A stretch of DNA of 64,000 nt from Sphingomonas oligophenolica. Lineage in GTDB: Bacteria; Pseudomonadota; Alphaproteobacteria; Sphingomonadales; Sphingomonadaceae. Positions 63,054 through 64,000 of the stretch are shown piece by piece. The position numbers and the translations under genes are program-made. Position 1 is the stretch's first letter. Each line of letters starts with the position of its first letter. The notes under the pieces are model-generated. The model made no database searches. It was not told the DNA's origin and saw only the letters and a program-made list of their open reading frames with translations. The stretch is taken from assembly GCF_006438955.1 (NCBI RefSeq), contig NZ_RCZK01000006.1:183193-247192 (forward strand), given 5' to 3'.

Positions 63054-63289
63054 ATAAGCCCAACAACCTCGTGCCGGCTTGGTTCCGCCCGCGAAACGAT
63101 CACGGACCGTCACCCCAGGCCAACCGCACGTTCACGGCGCAGGTCGACGCACTCACCAAGCTACGCAGCAGCGGCAAGCAGGTCGTCGAGCATCGCCACG
63201 TCTATGTTGCCGAAAGAGGGTAAGCCATTGTCGCAGAGCAGTTCCACCACCACGGGGGGTCCGGGACGGACCTTTCGCCACTCAACCCC
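63032..63289 (+). pseudogene. Frameshifted remnant of an accessory-element protein
   Basis: Reads to Q-V-D-A-L-T-K-L-R-S-S-G-K-Q and V-E-H-R-H-V-Y-V-A-E, then stops at 63221-63223. The next frame continues A-I-V-A-E-Q-F-H-H-H with no stop into the following gene. Proteins with V-E-H-V-H-V then G-G-Q-A-I-V-x are found on sphingomonad mobile DNA, so I read this as a frameshifted copy. It partly overlaps the start of the Crp/Fnr gene on the other strand. Confidence 0.5.
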
Positions 63290-63502
63290 ATGAACAAGGC
63301 GCACGCGGCTCCACGCTGCTTAGCCAAAACAAGGGCGGGAACGGCGTGCCAATCCCCGGCGATGAAGGGGCGAGCGCGGTGCAGGCTACATAGGGGAAAG
63401 GCGAGCGGGGCACCGATGGGTAATAGGAACGCGTGGAAGCACGGGGCGCGATCTGGTGAGATGGCAATGATCCGGGCGCTGGTGCGGTCCCTGACCGAAT
63501 AG
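63290..63502 (+). CDS. Small Cys/Arg-rich accessory protein (HGG-type)
   Basis: 70 residues with C-L-A-K-T-R-A-G-T-A-C-Q-S-P-A-M-K-G, then C-R-L-H-R-G-K and G-N-R-N-A-W-K-H-G. The pattern (C-x8-C...C-x-x-H) is that of a family usually annotated as HGGxSTG domain-containing proteins, found near mobile elements; the H-G-G is H-R-G here. Two Cys and Cys/His suggest a small zinc finger. Function unknown. It follows the frameshifted remnant. Confidence 0.6.
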   Translation: MNKAHAAPRCLAKTRAGTACQSPAMKGRARCRLHRGKASGAPMGNRNAWKHGARSGEMAMIRALVRSLTE

Positions 63503-63601
63503 CCGAGCGTCCAATGTCGCAGTTACGCGCGCGCTAGTTTCCCTCACCATCGCGCACGCGCGCGAGACCGTCTTGATACCGGCACGGTGGTTGCGCCAGT
63601 C

Positions 63602-63655
63602 GTGACGATACGGTCACACGTCAACCGTTGCGACATCGTCACAGTTGACGGTCAC
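63602..63655. repeat. Interleaved inverted repeats
   Basis: GTGACGAT (63602-63609) pairs with ATCGTCAC (63635-63642), GTCAAC (63620-63625) with GTTGAC (63644-63649), and GGTCAC occurs twice. It lies in a 263-base gene-free stretch just before the IS-like end. Confidence 0.5.
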
Positions 63656-63765
63656 TGAAACGCTACGCCACATAAGCTTCCTGCTGGATGGACGCACGGT
63701 GTGAGAGGTGGCTCCGGTCGTCTGCACAGGCTCGCGGCTTGGATAAGTGGATCGCCGCTGGTTGA

Positions 63766-64000
63766 TCATGCCGCTGCGAGAAGCGGCTGGTCGAAGTATA
63801 TCTGGTCGGGCGTGCGGCCGCCAAGAGCTGAGTGCGGCCGGATGCCATTATAAAATGCGAAGTATCGGCCGATGCCGGCGCGGGCCTCGGGGACCGATGC
63901 GTAGGCGTGCAGATATACCTCCTCGTATTTCACCGAGCGCCAAAGGCGCTCAACGAACACGTTGTCGCGCCAGCAGCCCTTGCCGTCCATACTGATGGCG
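63766..64000 (-). mobile_element. IS3-family transposase, C-terminal end (runs out of window)
   Basis: The minus frame from the edge to TGA 63766 reads D-N-V-F-V-E-R-L-W-R-S-V-K-Y-E-E-V-Y, then Y-F-A-F-Y-N-x3-R-P-H-S-A-L-G-G-R-T-P-D-Q. This is the end of the DDE/rve catalytic domain of IS3 orfB-type transposases, with the last catalytic Glu in V-E-R-L-W. About 78 residues are inside the window. The right end of the IS is probably between 63660 and 63765, but no terminal repeat could be paired because the other end is outside. Confidence 0.85.

Noticed and set aside
63032..64000. Prophage at the right end
   Set aside because: No integrase, capsid, terminase or portal gene is visible; only IS and accessory remnants.

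Overview
The window is high-GC alphaproteobacterial chromosomal DNA, most likely from Sphingomonas or a close relative in the Sphingomonadales. This rests on the gene families, the order zapA - 6S RNA - 5-formyl-THF cyclo-ligase, a GAAC-N7-GAAC LexA box in front of recA, a large TonB-dependent receptor, and dispersed hairpin repeats with a GAGCTTGTCGA loop. The call comes from reading the sequence only; no database search was possible.

Layout. 1-7 kb holds core genes: pgk (cut by the window edge), a MOSC protein and gap in a tight operon, then zapA, 6S RNA, fau, a DUF2842 membrane protein, tRNA-Asp, an AI-2E family permease and glpK. 7-24.9 kb is mixed housekeeping: an SDR, dinB, a membrane-SET fusion protein, recA with its SOS box, ispE, a TPR protein, ETF-ubiquinone oxidoreductase, a degenerate uracil-DNA-glycosylase-like protein, a lytic transglycosylase, a Crp/Fnr - ECF sigma - histidine kinase group, moaB, a radical SAM protein and a GT39-like glycosyltransferase. 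dnaE sits at 26.6-30.1 kb.

24.9-59.2 kb is dominated by acyl-CoA metabolism. It contains three acyl-CoA ligases, a bifunctional enoyl-CoA hydratase/3-hydroxyacyl-CoA dehydrogenase, five acyl-CoA dehydrogenases (two of them as large/small pairs), two thioesterases, three SDRs, a zinc alcohol dehydrogenase, an APH-type phosphotransferase, a serine hydrolase, an amidase and a GST. A tandem-TetR regulator, a TonB-dependent receptor, an MFS carrier and a TonB-like protein accompany them. The minus-strand operon 46031 to 40858 (ACAD11-like dehydrogenase, Zn-ADH, APH-type kinase, two SDRs) looks like a split bacterial form of human ACAD10/ACAD11 and of the kinase/dehydrogenase core of the levulinate (lva) pathway. 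It is divergent from the double-TetR gene, with a palindrome between them. My inference is that the region handles hydroxy- or oxo-acyl-CoAs imported through the receptor and carrier. Electrons from the dehydrogenases would reach quinone through the ETF-QO encoded at 14.2 kb.

59.3-63 kb encodes an EF-hand protein, an OmpR-type two-component system, a small protein and a second Crp/Fnr regulator. The right end is degenerate accessory DNA: a frameshifted remnant, a small Cys-rich protein and the end of an IS3-type transposase running out of the window.

The observations I rank highest are the split ACAD10/11-like operon, the seven-helix membrane domain fused to a SET methyltransferase domain with an apparently complete post-SET zinc site, the BLUF photoreceptor inside the catabolic region, and repeat hairpins whose stems covary around a constant loop.
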